Shown piece by piece: positions 48,977 to 55,887 of a stretch of 55,887 nucleotides of DNA. Made by a program: the position numbers and the translations under genes. The notes beneath the pieces were generated by a model. The model saw only the letters and a program-made list of their open reading frames with translations. It made no database searches and was not told the DNA's origin. The stretch comes from Cellulomonas hominis (GTDB taxonomy: Bacteria; Actinomycetota; Actinomycetes; Actinomycetales; Cellulomonadaceae), in the NCBI RefSeq assembly GCF_005239125.1, contig NZ_SZYE01000006.1:1-55887 (forward strand). The letters run 5' to 3'. Positions within the stretch are counted from its first letter, which is position 1. Every line of letters begins with the position of its first letter.

Positions 48977-50095
48977 GTGGCTAGCGTGGAGGACCGGTGG
49001 TGGAGCCGGGATGCAGCCGGCCGGCGGGTCCGCACCGAGCGGTACGGCACCGGGCTGCGCTGGCGTGCCACCTGGCACGAGGACGGAGGAGCCCGGCGCC
49101 GTCGGTCGTTCCCGACGAAGGACGCCGCTCAGGCGCACCTGGAGGACGTCGGCGCCAGCCAGCGCGCCGGGACGTACGTCTCGCCGGACCGCGGCGCTAT
49201 CACCGTGGCCGAGATGGCGGAGCGCTGGTACCGCGCGCAGGTGCACCAGCGCGCCAGCTCGCTCGAGGCCGTGCGCCGGCGCCTCGACCGCACGGTCCTG
49301 CCGACGCTGGGCTCCGGGACGCTCGCGGACCTCGACCGCTCGGCGGTGCAGGACGCCGTCACCGAGTGGTCCACGCGGCTGGCGCCCGGGACCGTGCGCA
49401 ACGCCTACGTGTACCTGGCGGGCGTCTGCTCGCTGGCGGTGGAGGAGCGGCGCATCGTGTCCACACCGTGCCGGCGGATCAACCTCCCGCCCGACGCCGA
49501 GAAGCTCATCGACCCGCTCCCGATCGGCAAGGTGCAGGACCTGGTGGACGCGCTGTGGGTGCCATACCGGCCGATGGCCGCCCTGATCGTCGCGTCCGGG
49601 GTCCGGCCCGGGGAGGCCCGCGGCCTGACGGGGGACCGGGTCGTTCCGATCGAGGGCGGGGCGCGCGTGCGGATCGACCGGCAGATGGTGTCCCGGAACT
49701 CCTGCCGACCCGAGTGGGGGCCGTTGAAGACGCCGGCGTCGTACCGGACCCTGTCGATCGGGGCGGTGGCTCTGGAGCAGCTCGGACCACTGGACGACGG
49801 TCTCGTCCTGACGACGGGGCAGGGGCGGGTGATCACCCGCGGCATGGCGTCGAGCGCATGGCGCGCCGCCGCGGCGAAGGTCGGGCTGCCGACTGGTTCC
49901 GGTTGGCACGACCTGCGGCACTTCCACGCCTCGAAGCTCATCGCCGGCGGCTCGTCCCCGCGCGCCGTCGCGTCCCGGCTGGGGCACAAGGATCCGACGG
50001 AGACCCTGCGCACGTACGCGCACCTGTGGCCGGACGACGACGACCGGATGCGCGACGCCACGGACGGGCTGATCGTCCTGCCGGACGCGGCGTAG
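48977..50095 (+). CDS. int: Tyrosine integrase
   Basis: 372 residues from GTG 48977 (RBS GAGGGGGAG). N-terminal arm-binding region (RWRATWHEDGGARRRRSF), SAM-like core-binding domain (ITVAEMAERWYRAQVHQRAS), catalytic domain with Arg in SGVRPGEARGL, HDLRHFHASKLI (HxxR), LGHKDPTETLRTYAHL (Gly-His and nucleophile Tyr). The gene ends 54 nt before attR and is oriented toward it. Target is the 3' end of rnpB. Confidence 0.95.
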   Translation: MASVEDRWWSRDAAGRRVRTERYGTGLRWRATWHEDGGARRRRSFPTKDAAQAHLEDVGASQRAGTYVSPDRGAITVAEMAERWYRAQVHQRASSLEAVRRRLDRTVLPTLGSGTLADLDRSAVQDAVTEWSTRLAPGTVRNAYVYLAGVCSLAVEERRIVSTPCRRINLPPDAEKLIDPLPIGKVQDLVDALWVPYRPMAALIVASGVRPGEARGLTGDRVVPIEGGARVRIDRQMVSRNSCRPEWGPLKTPASYRTLSIGAVALEQLGPLDDGLVLTTGQGRVITRGMASSAWRAAAAKVGLPTGSGWHDLRHFHASKLIAGGSSPRAVASRLGHKDPTETLRTYAHLWPDDDDRMRDATDGLIVLPDAA

Positions 50096-50111
50096 CCCCC
50101 GAGCAGCCCCC
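50094..50111. repeat. 18-bp repeat next to attR
   Basis: Exact copy of 12,625-12,642 (AGCCCCCGAGCAGCCCCC), overlapping the integrase stop codon; candidate integrase arm site. Confidence 0.4.
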
Positions 50112-50149
50112 GGCGCCGCGTTTCTGCAGTTCAAAGGCGTTGCTGCCGC

Positions 50150-50177
50150 AACCCGGCGTACCGGCCAGCTCATCCGC
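50150..50177. other. attR core
   Basis: 28-bp copy of the rnpB 3' end matching 12,483-12,510. Host sequence continues with the original rnpB terminator. Confidence 0.95.
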
Positions 50178-50187
50178 GCACGAGGAC

Positions 50188-50210
50188 GCCCCGGCCACGT
50201 CGGCCGGGGC
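50188..50210 (+). terminator. Displaced native rnpB terminator
   Basis: 9-bp stem GCCCCGGCC with its complement, 5-nt loop, followed by TTCGTCGTCC. It begins 10 nt past the attR core, where the rnpB terminator would be in an uninfected chromosome. Confidence 0.7.
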
Positions 50211-50327
50211 TTCGTCGTCCCCGGGGGGATGGCGCACGTCCGTCCGGGCCCGCCGGGCACGACCTCGGGCGCCGCCGGCCGAGCGCCCCTACCCTGGACG
50301 GGAACAGACCGACGGAGGGGGCCCGTC

Positions 50328-50555
50328 ATGTCCGAGGCACGTTTCAGGATGACCCGGCTCGCGGTCGACGAGGCCGCGGACAGCCGCAGTCTCGCCGAGC
50401 TCGCGGAGCGGCTCACGCGCGACCCGACCGCGCACTACCAGGGCGCGGTGCCGGCGGAGGTGGGCGCGGTGGTGCACGGCGTGCTGACGTGGGGAGCGCG
50501 GCCCGGCTCGCCGCGCGAGCACCACGCGGCGGTCAAGGTCGAGCGCCTGGCCTGA
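50328..50555 (+). CDS. Small hypothetical protein
   Basis: 75 residues. RBS GGAGGGGG lies 9 nt before ATG 50328, with TACCCT (50,290-50,295) as a likely -10. RLAVDEAADSRSLAELAERL and AHYQGAVPAEVGAVVHGVL suggest two helices. Function unknown; first host gene after attR. Confidence 0.65.
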   Translation: MSEARFRMTRLAVDEAADSRSLAELAERLTRDPTAHYQGAVPAEVGAVVHGVLTWGARPGSPREHHAAVKVERLA

Positions 50556-50560
50556 CGGCC

Positions 50561-50884
50561 CTACCCGCAGCCCCCGCGCCGGGGCTGCGCGTCCACGTGC
50601 GCGGTTCCCGCGTCGAGGTCGACCGGCGGGGCGCCGTCACCCGCGTCCTGCCGGTCGTGCCGCCTGCGCTGCTGCTCCTCGGTGGTGTGCGTCCGGCTCG
50701 GCTGGAACACGTCGATCAGCTCGGCGACCATCCCGCTGCCGCCCGCCGCACCCCCGCGGTTCCGAGGACGGCGCGACCGGGTCGGTTCCCGGAGGTCGAG
50801 CAACCCCCACGCCACGAGGCGGTCCAGCAGGACGAGGAGCCCGACGACCACGACCAGTGCGATCACCCACCCGGCGACGTCCAC
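50561..50884 (-). CDS. DUF6191-like membrane protein
   Basis: 107 residues from GTG 50884 (GACACT hexamer 7 nt upstream). Transmembrane helix GWVIALVVVVGLLVLLDRLV near the N-terminus. C-terminal ELIDVFQPSRTHTTEEQQRR and GDGAPPVDLDAGTAHV match the DUF6191 pattern of actinobacterial proteins. Role unknown. Confidence 0.7.
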   Translation of the reverse strand: MDVAGWVIALVVVVGLLVLLDRLVAWGLLDLREPTRSRRPRNRGGAAGGSGMVAELIDVFQPSRTHTTEEQQRRRHDRQDAGDGAPPVDLDAGTAHVDAQPRRGGCG

Positions 50885-50932
50885 GCCGTCCAGTGTCCCG
50901 CGCCCCGTCAACCCCTGGCCCCGCGACGGCCC

Positions 50933-51211
50933 CTACCCGCAGCCCCGGCGCCGGACGTCGGCGGCGGGCAGCCAGACGGCGCCCGTCATGACCCGCAGGT
51001 CCGCCACCCGCACCCGGACCAGGGCGGCGGTCCACTCGACGGCCACGGTGTCGAGCGGCTCCGGTCCGGTCTCCCAGCGCAGGGTGGCCGTGACCGGGAT
51101 CGGGCGCTCGACGTCGTGGTGCACGCCGGGCGGGACCGGCCGCGCGTTCAGCAGCGGGACGGCCGCGCGCAGCCGGGACAGGCCGCCCGGGACCGTCTGC
51201 GCGAGGTTCAC
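50933..51211 (-). CDS. Host homologue of the prophage gene at 12,647-12,955
   Basis: 92 residues from GTG 51211. Contains the same LLNARPVPPGVHHDVERPIP block and DLRVMTGAVWLPAADVRRR end as the phage protein, with differing middle sections (TAALVRVRVA versus RPRRGHAVVRVRI). DNA identity includes a 30-nt exact stretch. No LexA box is present upstream of this copy. Family not recognised. The homology does not extend beyond the gene, so it is not an att-mediated tandem duplication. Confidence 0.65.
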   Translation of the reverse strand: MNLAQTVPGGLSRLRAAVPLLNARPVPPGVHHDVERPIPVTATLRWETGPEPLDTVAVEWTAALVRVRVADLRVMTGAVWLPAADVRRRGCG

Positions 51212-51300
51212 GACGGCAGTGTGCGCCGCCGGCCTCGCGGTCGCGCGGTCGGCGGCGGGTGATGTCACCCACGGCCGGGCCGGGCGCGAGAATGGCCCGC

Positions 51301-51933
51301 GTGCAGCACGACGTGACCGTCCGCCCGATGACCGCCGCGCACGCCGCGGGGGTGCTGGCCGTGTTCGCCGAGGGGATCGCGACCGGCCACGCGACGTTCG
51401 AGAGCTCGGCGCCGGACTGGGCCGCGTTCGACGCCTCCCACCTGCCGGACCACCGGTTCGTGGCGCTCGGCGGCGCCGAACCTGCAGACGATGCGGGGTT
51501 CCGCGCCCGGGAACCCCGCATCGTCCGCAATCTCGGCGGGGTCGAAGCGCGGGGAGGTGCGGCGGGCGCGGGCGCGGGCACGGGCGTGGCGGGCGCGGGT
51601 CGCGGGGCGGTGGTGCTCGGGTGGGTCGCCGCGTCGCCGGTGTCGCGACGGGCGGTGTACGCCGGGGTGGTCGAGGCGTCGCTGTACGTCGCCGGCGCCG
51701 CGCGGGGCCGGGGGGTCGGGCGGGCGCTGATGGCGGCGCTGCTGGACTCCGCCGCCGCGGGCGGGGTGTGGACGGTGCAGTCGTCGGTGTTCCCGGAGAA
51801 CGCCGGCAGCCTGGCCCTGCACGCCGCCGCGGGGTTCCGGGTGGTCGGCACGCGGGAGCGGATCGCCCGCATGACGTACGGCCCGCTCGCGGGCGAGTGG
51901 CGGGACGTGGTGCTGCTGGAGCGCCGCCTCTGA
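51301..51933 (+). CDS. GNAT acetyltransferase (phosphinothricin acetyltransferase-like)
   Basis: 210 residues. GTG 51301 (GAGAAT 7 nt upstream) is preferred; ATG 51292 is in frame. GNAT motifs: VRPMTAAHAAGVLAVFAEG with HATFESSAPDW, ASLYVAGAARGRGVGRALM (acetyl-CoA binding), VFPENAGSLALHAAAGFRVVG, RMTYGPLAGEWRDVVLLER at the end. Relatives have about 170 residues; about 40 extra residues sit between VALGGAEP and VVLGWVAASPV, encoded partly by a perfect 16-bp inverted repeat. The insert lies in a surface loop and keeps the frame, so activity may persist. Substrate unknown; relatives act on phosphinothricin or methionine sulfone-like compounds. Confidence 0.9.
   Translation: MQHDVTVRPMTAAHAAGVLAVFAEGIATGHATFESSAPDWAAFDASHLPDHRFVALGGAEPADDAGFRAREPRIVRNLGGVEARGGAAGAGAGTGVAGAGRGAVVLGWVAASPVSRRAVYAGVVEASLYVAGAARGRGVGRALMAALLDSAAAGGVWTVQSSVFPENAGSLALHAAAGFRVVGTRERIARMTYGPLAGEWRDVVLLERRL
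51483..51529. repeat. Palindromic element inside the acetyltransferase gene
   Basis: Arms GACGATGCGGGGTTCC (51,487-51,502) and its exact complement (51,510-51,525), 7-nt loop; with one mismatch the stem extends to 51,483-51,529. It encodes ADDAGFRAREPRIVR in the acetyltransferase. Only one copy is seen in this window. Confidence 0.85.
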
Positions 51934-52050
51934 CACGGCGCGACGACCGAGGCCACGGACCTAGGTCCTGGTCAGCAGCCCGTGGAGGCCCCACCCTGGG
52001 ATGCGGGGGCTGGGGACGACGGCCCCCGAGCACGAGCCAGGGGGGCCCGG

Positions 52051-52371
52051 ATGACTCGGCGACGCCTGCCCCGGATCGCCGCGCTGAGCGGCCCGGAGGC
52101 CGCCTACGCGCAGCACGTCGAGGTGCACTCGCCGGTGTCGGCGGGCCCGGCCGCGCTCACCTGGACGCTGACGCTCGTCGCCGCCGACGGCAGCCCGCTG
52201 GCGGAGAGCCGGACGACGTCGCCCGACTTCCCGGTCCCGCTCGCCGACATCGCCCAGGTGCACCTGGACGTCGTGGGGCTGGTGCAGACGGGGGAGTGGG
52301 AGCCCGTCGCGACGGTCGACGGCGGCGCCCGGTTCCGCGCCGCCGTGCACGCGACGCCCCCGCCCGACTAG
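52051..52371 (+). CDS. Hypothetical protein
   Basis: 106 residues from ATG 52051 (RBS AGGGGGGCCC). ALSGPEAAYAQHVEVHSPVS, WTLTLVAADGSPLAESRTT and IAQVHLDVVGLVQTG suggest a small beta-sandwich. No known family. Upstream is the palindrome GGACCTAGGTCC (51,957-51,968). Confidence 0.55.
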   Translation: MTRRRLPRIAALSGPEAAYAQHVEVHSPVSAGPAALTWTLTLVAADGSPLAESRTTSPDFPVPLADIAQVHLDVVGLVQTGEWEPVATVDGGARFRAAVHATPPPD

Positions 52372-52422
52372 CCCCGGCCGGAGCGGCCCCCACCGGACGA
52401 GCCCCCGCCCCCGGACGGCACG

Positions 52423-52454
52423 ACGCCCCGCCCCGGGTGCCCGGGACGGGGCGT
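52423..52454. terminator. Convergent terminator hairpin
   Basis: ACGCCCCG-CC-CCGGG pairs with CCCGG-GA-CGGGGCGT. It lies between the hypothetical gene and csbD, serving both. Confidence 0.7.
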
Positions 52455-52469
52455 GGTCGGCGCGGAGGC

Positions 52470-52643
52470 TCAGTGCTTGAACGCGTCCTTGACCTTCTCG
52501 CCGGCGCCCTTGATGTCCGCCTTCGACTGGTCGGCGCGACCCTCGGCCTCGAGGCTCTCGTCGTCCGAGGCGCGCCCGGTGGTCTCCTTGACCTTGCCCG
52601 CGGCCTTCTCGGCAGCGTTCGAGATCTTGTCGTCGAGTCCCAT
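52470..52643 (-). CDS. CsbD-family stress protein
   Basis: 57 residues: MGLDDKISNAAEKAAGKVKE, then DESLEAEGRADQSKADIKG and KVKDAFKH, the full CsbD pattern of short charged helices. RBS AGGAGG. CsbD proteins are general stress-induced, with unknown mechanism. Confidence 0.92.
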   Translation of the reverse strand: MGLDDKISNAAEKAAGKVKETTGRASDDESLEAEGRADQSKADIKGAGEKVKDAFKH

Positions 52644-52744
52644 ACGTCCTCCTTCTCGGACCGGTACGTCGTGCTCACGACGCTATGCCCGCTCGCGCGG
52701 GTCCGCATCCGGAGGGACCGGGCCGGGCGGGGCGAACGCCCAGG

Positions 52745-53161
52745 TCAGGCGGACGCGTCCTCCGCGGGGTCCGCGGCCAGCAGGGCGGCGAGCTCCGACG
52801 GGGTCGACCGGAGCAGGCAGAACTCGTTGCCCTCGGGGTCCGCGAGGACGTGCCAGGTGGCGTCCGGACCCTGCCCGACGTCGACCCGCACCGCCCCGAG
52901 CCGGAGCAGCCGCTCGAGCTCGGTGGCCTGGTCGGAGCCGTCGGGCGGCCGCACGTCGACGTGCAGCCGGTTCTTCACGCGCTTGGCGTCCGGCACCCGG
53001 AGGAACAGCCACGGGGTGGCGACGACGCCGGGCGGCGGCTCGAGGTCCACCTCGTCCTCGTCCTCCTCGACGACGCGCCAGCCGAGGACGTCGGCCCACC
53101 ACCGGGCGAGCGACGAGGGGTCGTGCGAGTCGACGCACAGCTGCGCCACGGCGAGTCCCAT
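52745..53161 (-). CDS. Glyoxalase/bleomycin-resistance (VOC) family protein
   Basis: 138 residues, VOC fold: VAQLCVDSHDPSSLARWWAD and LGWRVVEEDEDEVDLEP in the first module, KNRLHVDVRP and WHVLADPEGNEFCLL in the second. The metal ligands of glyoxalase I are not clearly present, so it may be a non-glyoxalase VOC protein. TACCGT ends 6 nt before ATG (leaderless). Confidence 0.88.
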   Translation of the reverse strand: MGLAVAQLCVDSHDPSSLARWWADVLGWRVVEEDEDEVDLEPPPGVVATPWLFLRVPDAKRVKNRLHVDVRPPDGSDQATELERLLRLGAVRVDVGQGPDATWHVLADPEGNEFCLLRSTPSELAALLAADPAEDASA

Positions 53162-53255
53162 GGCGCGACGGTAGGGCGCTGCGGCGCGACGCACCAGCCC
53201 CCCGGGGGGTGCGGACCGGGCCCGGCGGCGGCTGACCGCGCGCCGGGCCCGGCCG

Positions 53256-54053
53256 TCAGTCGCCCTTGACGCCCGCGACCGGCGTGCCGGCCCGGGCCGC
53301 CAGCGCCGCGGCGCCGACGATGCCCGCGGCGTTCCGCAGCTGCGCGGGCACGATCGGCGCGCGCAGGTGCAGCAGCGGGAGGAACTTCTCGTGGTGCTTG
53401 GAGACGCCGCCGCCGACGACGATGAGGTCCGGCCAGAACAGGTCCTCGATGACACCGAAGTACCGCTGCAGCCGCTCGGCCCACTGCGGGAAGTCGAGGT
53501 CGTCGCGCTCCCGGGCGGAGTCGGCGGCGCGGGACTCGGCGTCGTGGCCGTCGATCTCGAGGTGGCCGAGCTCGAGGTTCGGCACGAGGACCCCGTCGGC
53601 GACGATGGCGGTGCCGATGCCGGTGCCGAGCGTGCAGATGAACGTGACGCCCGAGGTGGACCGCGCGGCGCCGTACAGCGTCTCGGCGTACCCGGCGGCG
53701 TCGGCGTCGTTGACCGCGAGGACCGGCCGGCCCAGCGCGTCGCCGAGCACGTGCTCGATGTTGGTGCCGATCCAGGACCCGTCGACGTTCGCGGCGGAGC
53801 GCGCCACGCCGTGCTGGACGACCGCGGGGAACGTCACGCCGATCGCGGCGTCCTCGGGCAGGTCGAACCGCCCGACCAGCTCGACCACCGTCTCCGCGAC
53901 CGCGGACGGGGTGGCGGGCTGCGGGGTGGGGATGCGGACGCGCTCGGCCGCGAACTCGCCCGTGGCGAGGTCGACGGGCGCACCCTTGATGCCGGACCCG
54001 CCGATGTCGATGCCGAACGCCGTCGTCGCGTTCTTGCCGTGGTGGTTGTTCAT
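53256..54053 (-). CDS. ppgK: Polyphosphate glucokinase (ROK family)
   Basis: 265 residues. Phosphate-binding [43 protein letters not shown] (catalytic Asp), [12 protein letters not shown] and [10 protein letters not shown] motifs match actinobacterial PpgK, which phosphorylates glucose with polyphosphate or ATP. Some family members carry CxCGxxGC zinc sites; PpgK lacks them, as here. The ATG overlaps the map stop (ATGA), so the two genes are cotranscribed, a common actinobacterial pairing. Confidence 0.93.
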   Translation of the reverse strand: MNNHHGKNATTAFGIDIGGSGIKGAPVDLATGEFAAERVRIPTPQPATPSAVAETVVELVGRFDLPEDAAIGVTFPAVVQHGVARSAANVDGSWIGTNIEHVLGDALGRPVLAVNDADAAGYAETLYGAARSTSGVTFICTLGTGIGTAIVADGVLVPNLELGHLEIDGHDAESRAADSARERDDLDFPQWAERLQRYFGVIEDLFWPDLIVVGGGVSKHHEKFLPLLHLRAPIVPAQLRNAAGIVGAAALAARAGTPVAGVKGD

Positions 54054-54922
54054 GGGAGTGTGAGGATCTCCGCTCCGGTGTCGGTGACCAGCAGGGTGTG
54101 CTCGAACTGCGCGCTGCGGCGCAGGTCCGCGGTGACCACGGTCCACCCGTCGTCCCACGTCGTCCAGTCGGCGGTGCCCAGGTTGAGCATCGGCTCGATC
54201 GTGAACACCATCCCGGGCTCGATGACCCGGTCGTACAGCGGCGCCGCGTCGTAGTGCGGGATGACCAGCCCGGTGTGGAACGCCTCGCCGACGCCGTGGC
54301 CGGTGTAGTCGCGCACCACGCCGTAGCCGAACCGCGCGGCGTACTTCTCGATGACCCGGCCGATGACGTTGACCTCGCGGCCGGGCCTGACGGCCTTGAT
54401 CGCGCGGGCCAGCGCCTCCTGCGTGCGCTCGACCAGCAGCCGCGACTCCTCGTCGACGTCCCCGACCAGGAAGGTCGCGTTGTTGTCGCCGTGCACGCCG
54501 TCGACGTAGGCGGTGATGTCGAGGTTCACGATGTCGCCGTCCTGGAGGACGGTCGAGTCGGGGATGCCGTGGCAGACGACCTCGTTGACCGAGGTGCACA
54601 CGGACTTCGGGAAGCCGCGGTAGCCGAGGGTCGAGGGGTACGCGTGGTGGTCGACGAGGAACTCGTGGCCGATGCGGTCGAGCTCGTCGGTGGTGACGCC
54701 GGGGGCGACGTGCCGGCCGACCTCCTGCAGCGCCTGGGCCGCGATCCGCGCGGCCACCCGGATGCGCTCGACGACCTCGGGGGCCACCACGTCGCTGCCG
54801 GTGTACGGGGTCGGCGCGGGCCGGTCGACGTACTCGGGGCGGGGGATCGAGGCGGGGACCGGTCGCCGGGGGCTCACGGTGCCCGGGACGAGCGCCGGCC
54901 TCGGCGCGTGCACGGACGTCAT
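54050..54922 (-). CDS. map: Methionine aminopeptidase, type Ib
   Basis: 290 residues. Removes the initiator Met from new proteins; two metal ions. Ligands visible in [20 protein letters not shown] (two Asp), [12 protein letters not shown] (His) and [10 protein letters not shown] (Glu), with [13 protein letters not shown] at the end (Glu). The extra N-terminal about 40 residues ([15 protein letters not shown]) with a PxxP-like segment mark the actinobacterial long form. TAGACT (54,930-54,935, minus strand) ends 7 nt before ATG: leaderless. Confidence 0.95.
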   Translation of the reverse strand: MTSVHAPRPALVPGTVSPRRPVPASIPRPEYVDRPAPTPYTGSDVVAPEVVERIRVAARIAAQALQEVGRHVAPGVTTDELDRIGHEFLVDHHAYPSTLGYRGFPKSVCTSVNEVVCHGIPDSTVLQDGDIVNLDITAYVDGVHGDNNATFLVGDVDEESRLLVERTQEALARAIKAVRPGREVNVIGRVIEKYAARFGYGVVRDYTGHGVGEAFHTGLVIPHYDAAPLYDRVIEPGMVFTIEPMLNLGTADWTTWDDGWTVVTADLRRSAQFEHTLLVTDTGAEILTLP

Positions 54923-54989
54923 GCCTGGCAGTCTACGAAGGAGGGGCCCGGACCGGAGAGCCGGAGGGCCCAGGACGAGGGAGGGTGCC

Positions 54990-55163
54990 GTGGCCGACGA
55001 GTTCTACTACAACACCGAGACCGGGCAGGTCGAGCAGGGCAAGCAGTCGACCTGGTCGCACCTCATGGGCCCGTACCCGACGCGCGAGGCGGCGCAGCAC
55101 GCGCTGGACAAGGCCCGTGCCCGCACCGAGGCGTGGGACGAGGAGGACCGCCGGGACCGCTGA
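54990..55163 (+). CDS. Small SPOR-like conserved protein
   Basis: 57 residues from GTG 54990 (RBS GAGGGAGGG). [20 protein letters not shown] then [20 protein letters not shown], a pattern found in small actinobacterial proteins resembling one SPOR repeat. Located divergently from map. Function unknown. Confidence 0.75.
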   Translation: MADEFYYNTETGQVEQGKQSTWSHLMGPYPTREAAQHALDKARARTEAWDEEDRRDR

Positions 55164-55203
55164 GCCCCGCGCCGCGCCTCCCGGGCCCCGCGTCCGACCC
55201 CGG

Positions 55204-55887
55204 TCAGCCGGCCGGGGTCTCGCCGCGCAGCCGGGCGGCCACCTCGGCGACCGTCTCGGGCGAGCCCACGATCTCGAAGTGCATCTCGTCCCGCCGGCCG
55301 TCGAAGTCGCCGCCCCAGGCGACTGCGGGTGCGACCTCGGCGAGGATCGAGCGGATCGCCGCGACCTGGTCGTCCGTGTACGTGTCCCGGGCGCCCAGCG
55401 GGTGCTCGGTGGCGTTCAGGTCGATCGACGTGCCCGAGGCGTGGTTCGACAGCCCGTCGCCGGCCTCGTCCTCCTCGCCGCGGACGGTGCGGTAGCCCCA
55501 GCCCCAGGAGCTGTCGACGTCCACCGGCTCGACCTCGGCGTCGAACCGCGCTGCCACGTGCTCCAGGAGGTACCGGACGTCGCCCCCGCGGAGCCGCCCG
55601 GTCACCCACGGCGACACCTCCAGCAGCGGGTCGGCGCCGTCGTCGAACGCGGGCCAGCAGTTCTGCGACGTCGTGGCGTCCGGGACGCACGAGTCCGGGA
55701 CCTCGGCGACGACGGGGGGCGGCACGGCCGCGTCCGCCGGGCCGCCGAGCAGCCGGACCACCGCGACGACGAGGACCACCACCAGGGTGACGGCGAGGGC
55801 GGCGGCGGTGCCGAGGACGACGACGCCGCGGCGGGTCAGGCGCAGGCGCGGCTGCCGGGCGGGCTGGCGCCGCGGCCCGCGCGGGGC
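55204..55887 (-). CDS. M15-family (VanY-type) D-alanyl-D-alanine carboxypeptidase, N-terminus outside window
   Basis: At least 227 residues; the 5' end lies beyond the window. The visible N-terminus has basic residues (PRLRLTRRG) then a transmembrane helix (VVVLGTAAALAVTLVVVLVV), so the enzyme is anchored with its domain outside. Metal-binding residues: LSNHASGTSIDLNA (His and Asp) and RDEMHFEI (Glu and His), as in VanY/M15 peptidases. It trims peptidoglycan stem peptides. GACCCCGG hairpins at the 3' end probably terminate it. Confidence 0.85.
   Translation of the reverse strand, partial: APRGPRRQPARQPRLRLTRRGVVVLGTAAALAVTLVVVLVVAVVRLLGGPADAAVPPPVVAEVPDSCVPDATTSQNCWPAFDDGADPLLEVSPWVTGRLRGGDVRYLLEHVAARFDAEVEPVDVDSSWGWGYRTVRGEEDEAGDGLSNHASGTSIDLNATEHPLGARDTYTDDQVAAIRSILAEVAPAVAWGGDFDGRRDEMHFEIVGSPETVAEVAARLRGETPAG

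Larger units (their letters stand above)
12483..50177. mobile_element. Complete siphovirus-type prophage integrated at the 3' end of rnpB
   Basis: About 37.7 kb bounded by a 28-bp exact direct repeat. It contains an integrase at one end, a lysogeny module, early replication and recombination genes, terminase, portal, capsid, tail and lysis genes in a standard order, and all the expected structural roles. Lytic genes are on the minus strand; the lysogeny genes and seven inserted cargo genes are on the plus strand. Nothing essential appears to be missing, apart from a possible frameshift in the ssDNA-binding-like gene, so the element could be inducible. Confidence 0.95.

Noticed and set aside
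51957-51968. GGACCTAGGTCC palindrome upstream of 52,051
   Set aside because: A single short palindrome without matching promoter elements; not enough to call an operator.

Overview
The window is about 56 kb of very G+C-rich actinobacterial chromosome carrying a complete-looking, siphovirus-type prophage. The flanking genes (siderophore-interacting protein, DUF222/HNH protein, Nif3, zinc-ribbon-like protein and histidine phosphatase in a row, ThrE-type exporter, polyphosphate glucokinase next to methionine aminopeptidase) point to Micrococcales, probably Cellulomonas or a relative; the genus is inference. Many genes have a -10-like hexamer (TAGGTT, TACAGT, TAGACT, TACGGT) only 6-7 nt upstream of the start codon, as expected for leaderless actinobacterial mRNAs.

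Left host flank (1-12,510): a truncated gene, an iron-uptake flavoprotein with an IdeR/DtxR-like box, a SRAP protease-like gene, a frameshifted DUF222/HNH gene, a zinc alcohol dehydrogenase, the Nif3/zinc-ribbon/phosphatase trio, a ThrE-like exporter, yaaA, an unknown gene, and the RNase P RNA gene rnpB. A 28-bp exact repeat of the rnpB 3' end (12,483-12,510 and 50,150-50,177) marks attL and attR. The phage regenerates the whole of rnpB but leaves its native terminator stranded beyond attR.

Prophage (12,483-50,177): nearly all lytic genes lie on the minus strand. From right to left these are excisionase and Cro-like regulator, a run of small early genes, a RecB/Cas4-like nuclease, an ssDNA-binding-like protein, a prim-pol/D5 primase-helicase with an iteron cluster beside it (candidate origin), a Holliday-junction-resolvase-like nuclease, and a zinc-finger/HTH protein. 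A strong promoter preceded by five phased 10-bp repeats then separates the early genes from the late genes: terminase, portal, minor capsid, scaffold, major capsid, connectors, major tail protein, frameshifted tail chaperone, tape measure, tail tip, amidase and holin. Perfect hairpins sit after the major capsid and major tail protein genes, and a terminator closes the operon. The lysogeny module (repressor, two-gene cassette, ImmA-like peptidase, tyrosine integrase) runs on the plus strand at the right end.

The most unusual feature is a set of seven single genes on the plus strand, wedged one or two at a time between minus-strand phage genes. Most encode membrane proteins or a lipoprotein, and several have their own leaderless TACGGT promoter. 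With the two-gene cytosolic/membrane cassette beside the repressor, these are the best candidates for undescribed lysogen-expressed functions such as superinfection exclusion or anti-phage defence. Next to attL a LexA-box-controlled pair of small genes includes a close homologue of a host gene lying just outside attR.

Right host flank (50,178-55,887): the displaced rnpB terminator, small unknown genes, a DUF6191 protein, the host homologue of the phage gene, a GNAT acetyltransferase carrying an in-frame palindromic insertion, CsbD, a glyoxalase-like protein, ppgK-map, a small conserved protein and a truncated VanY-type peptidase.
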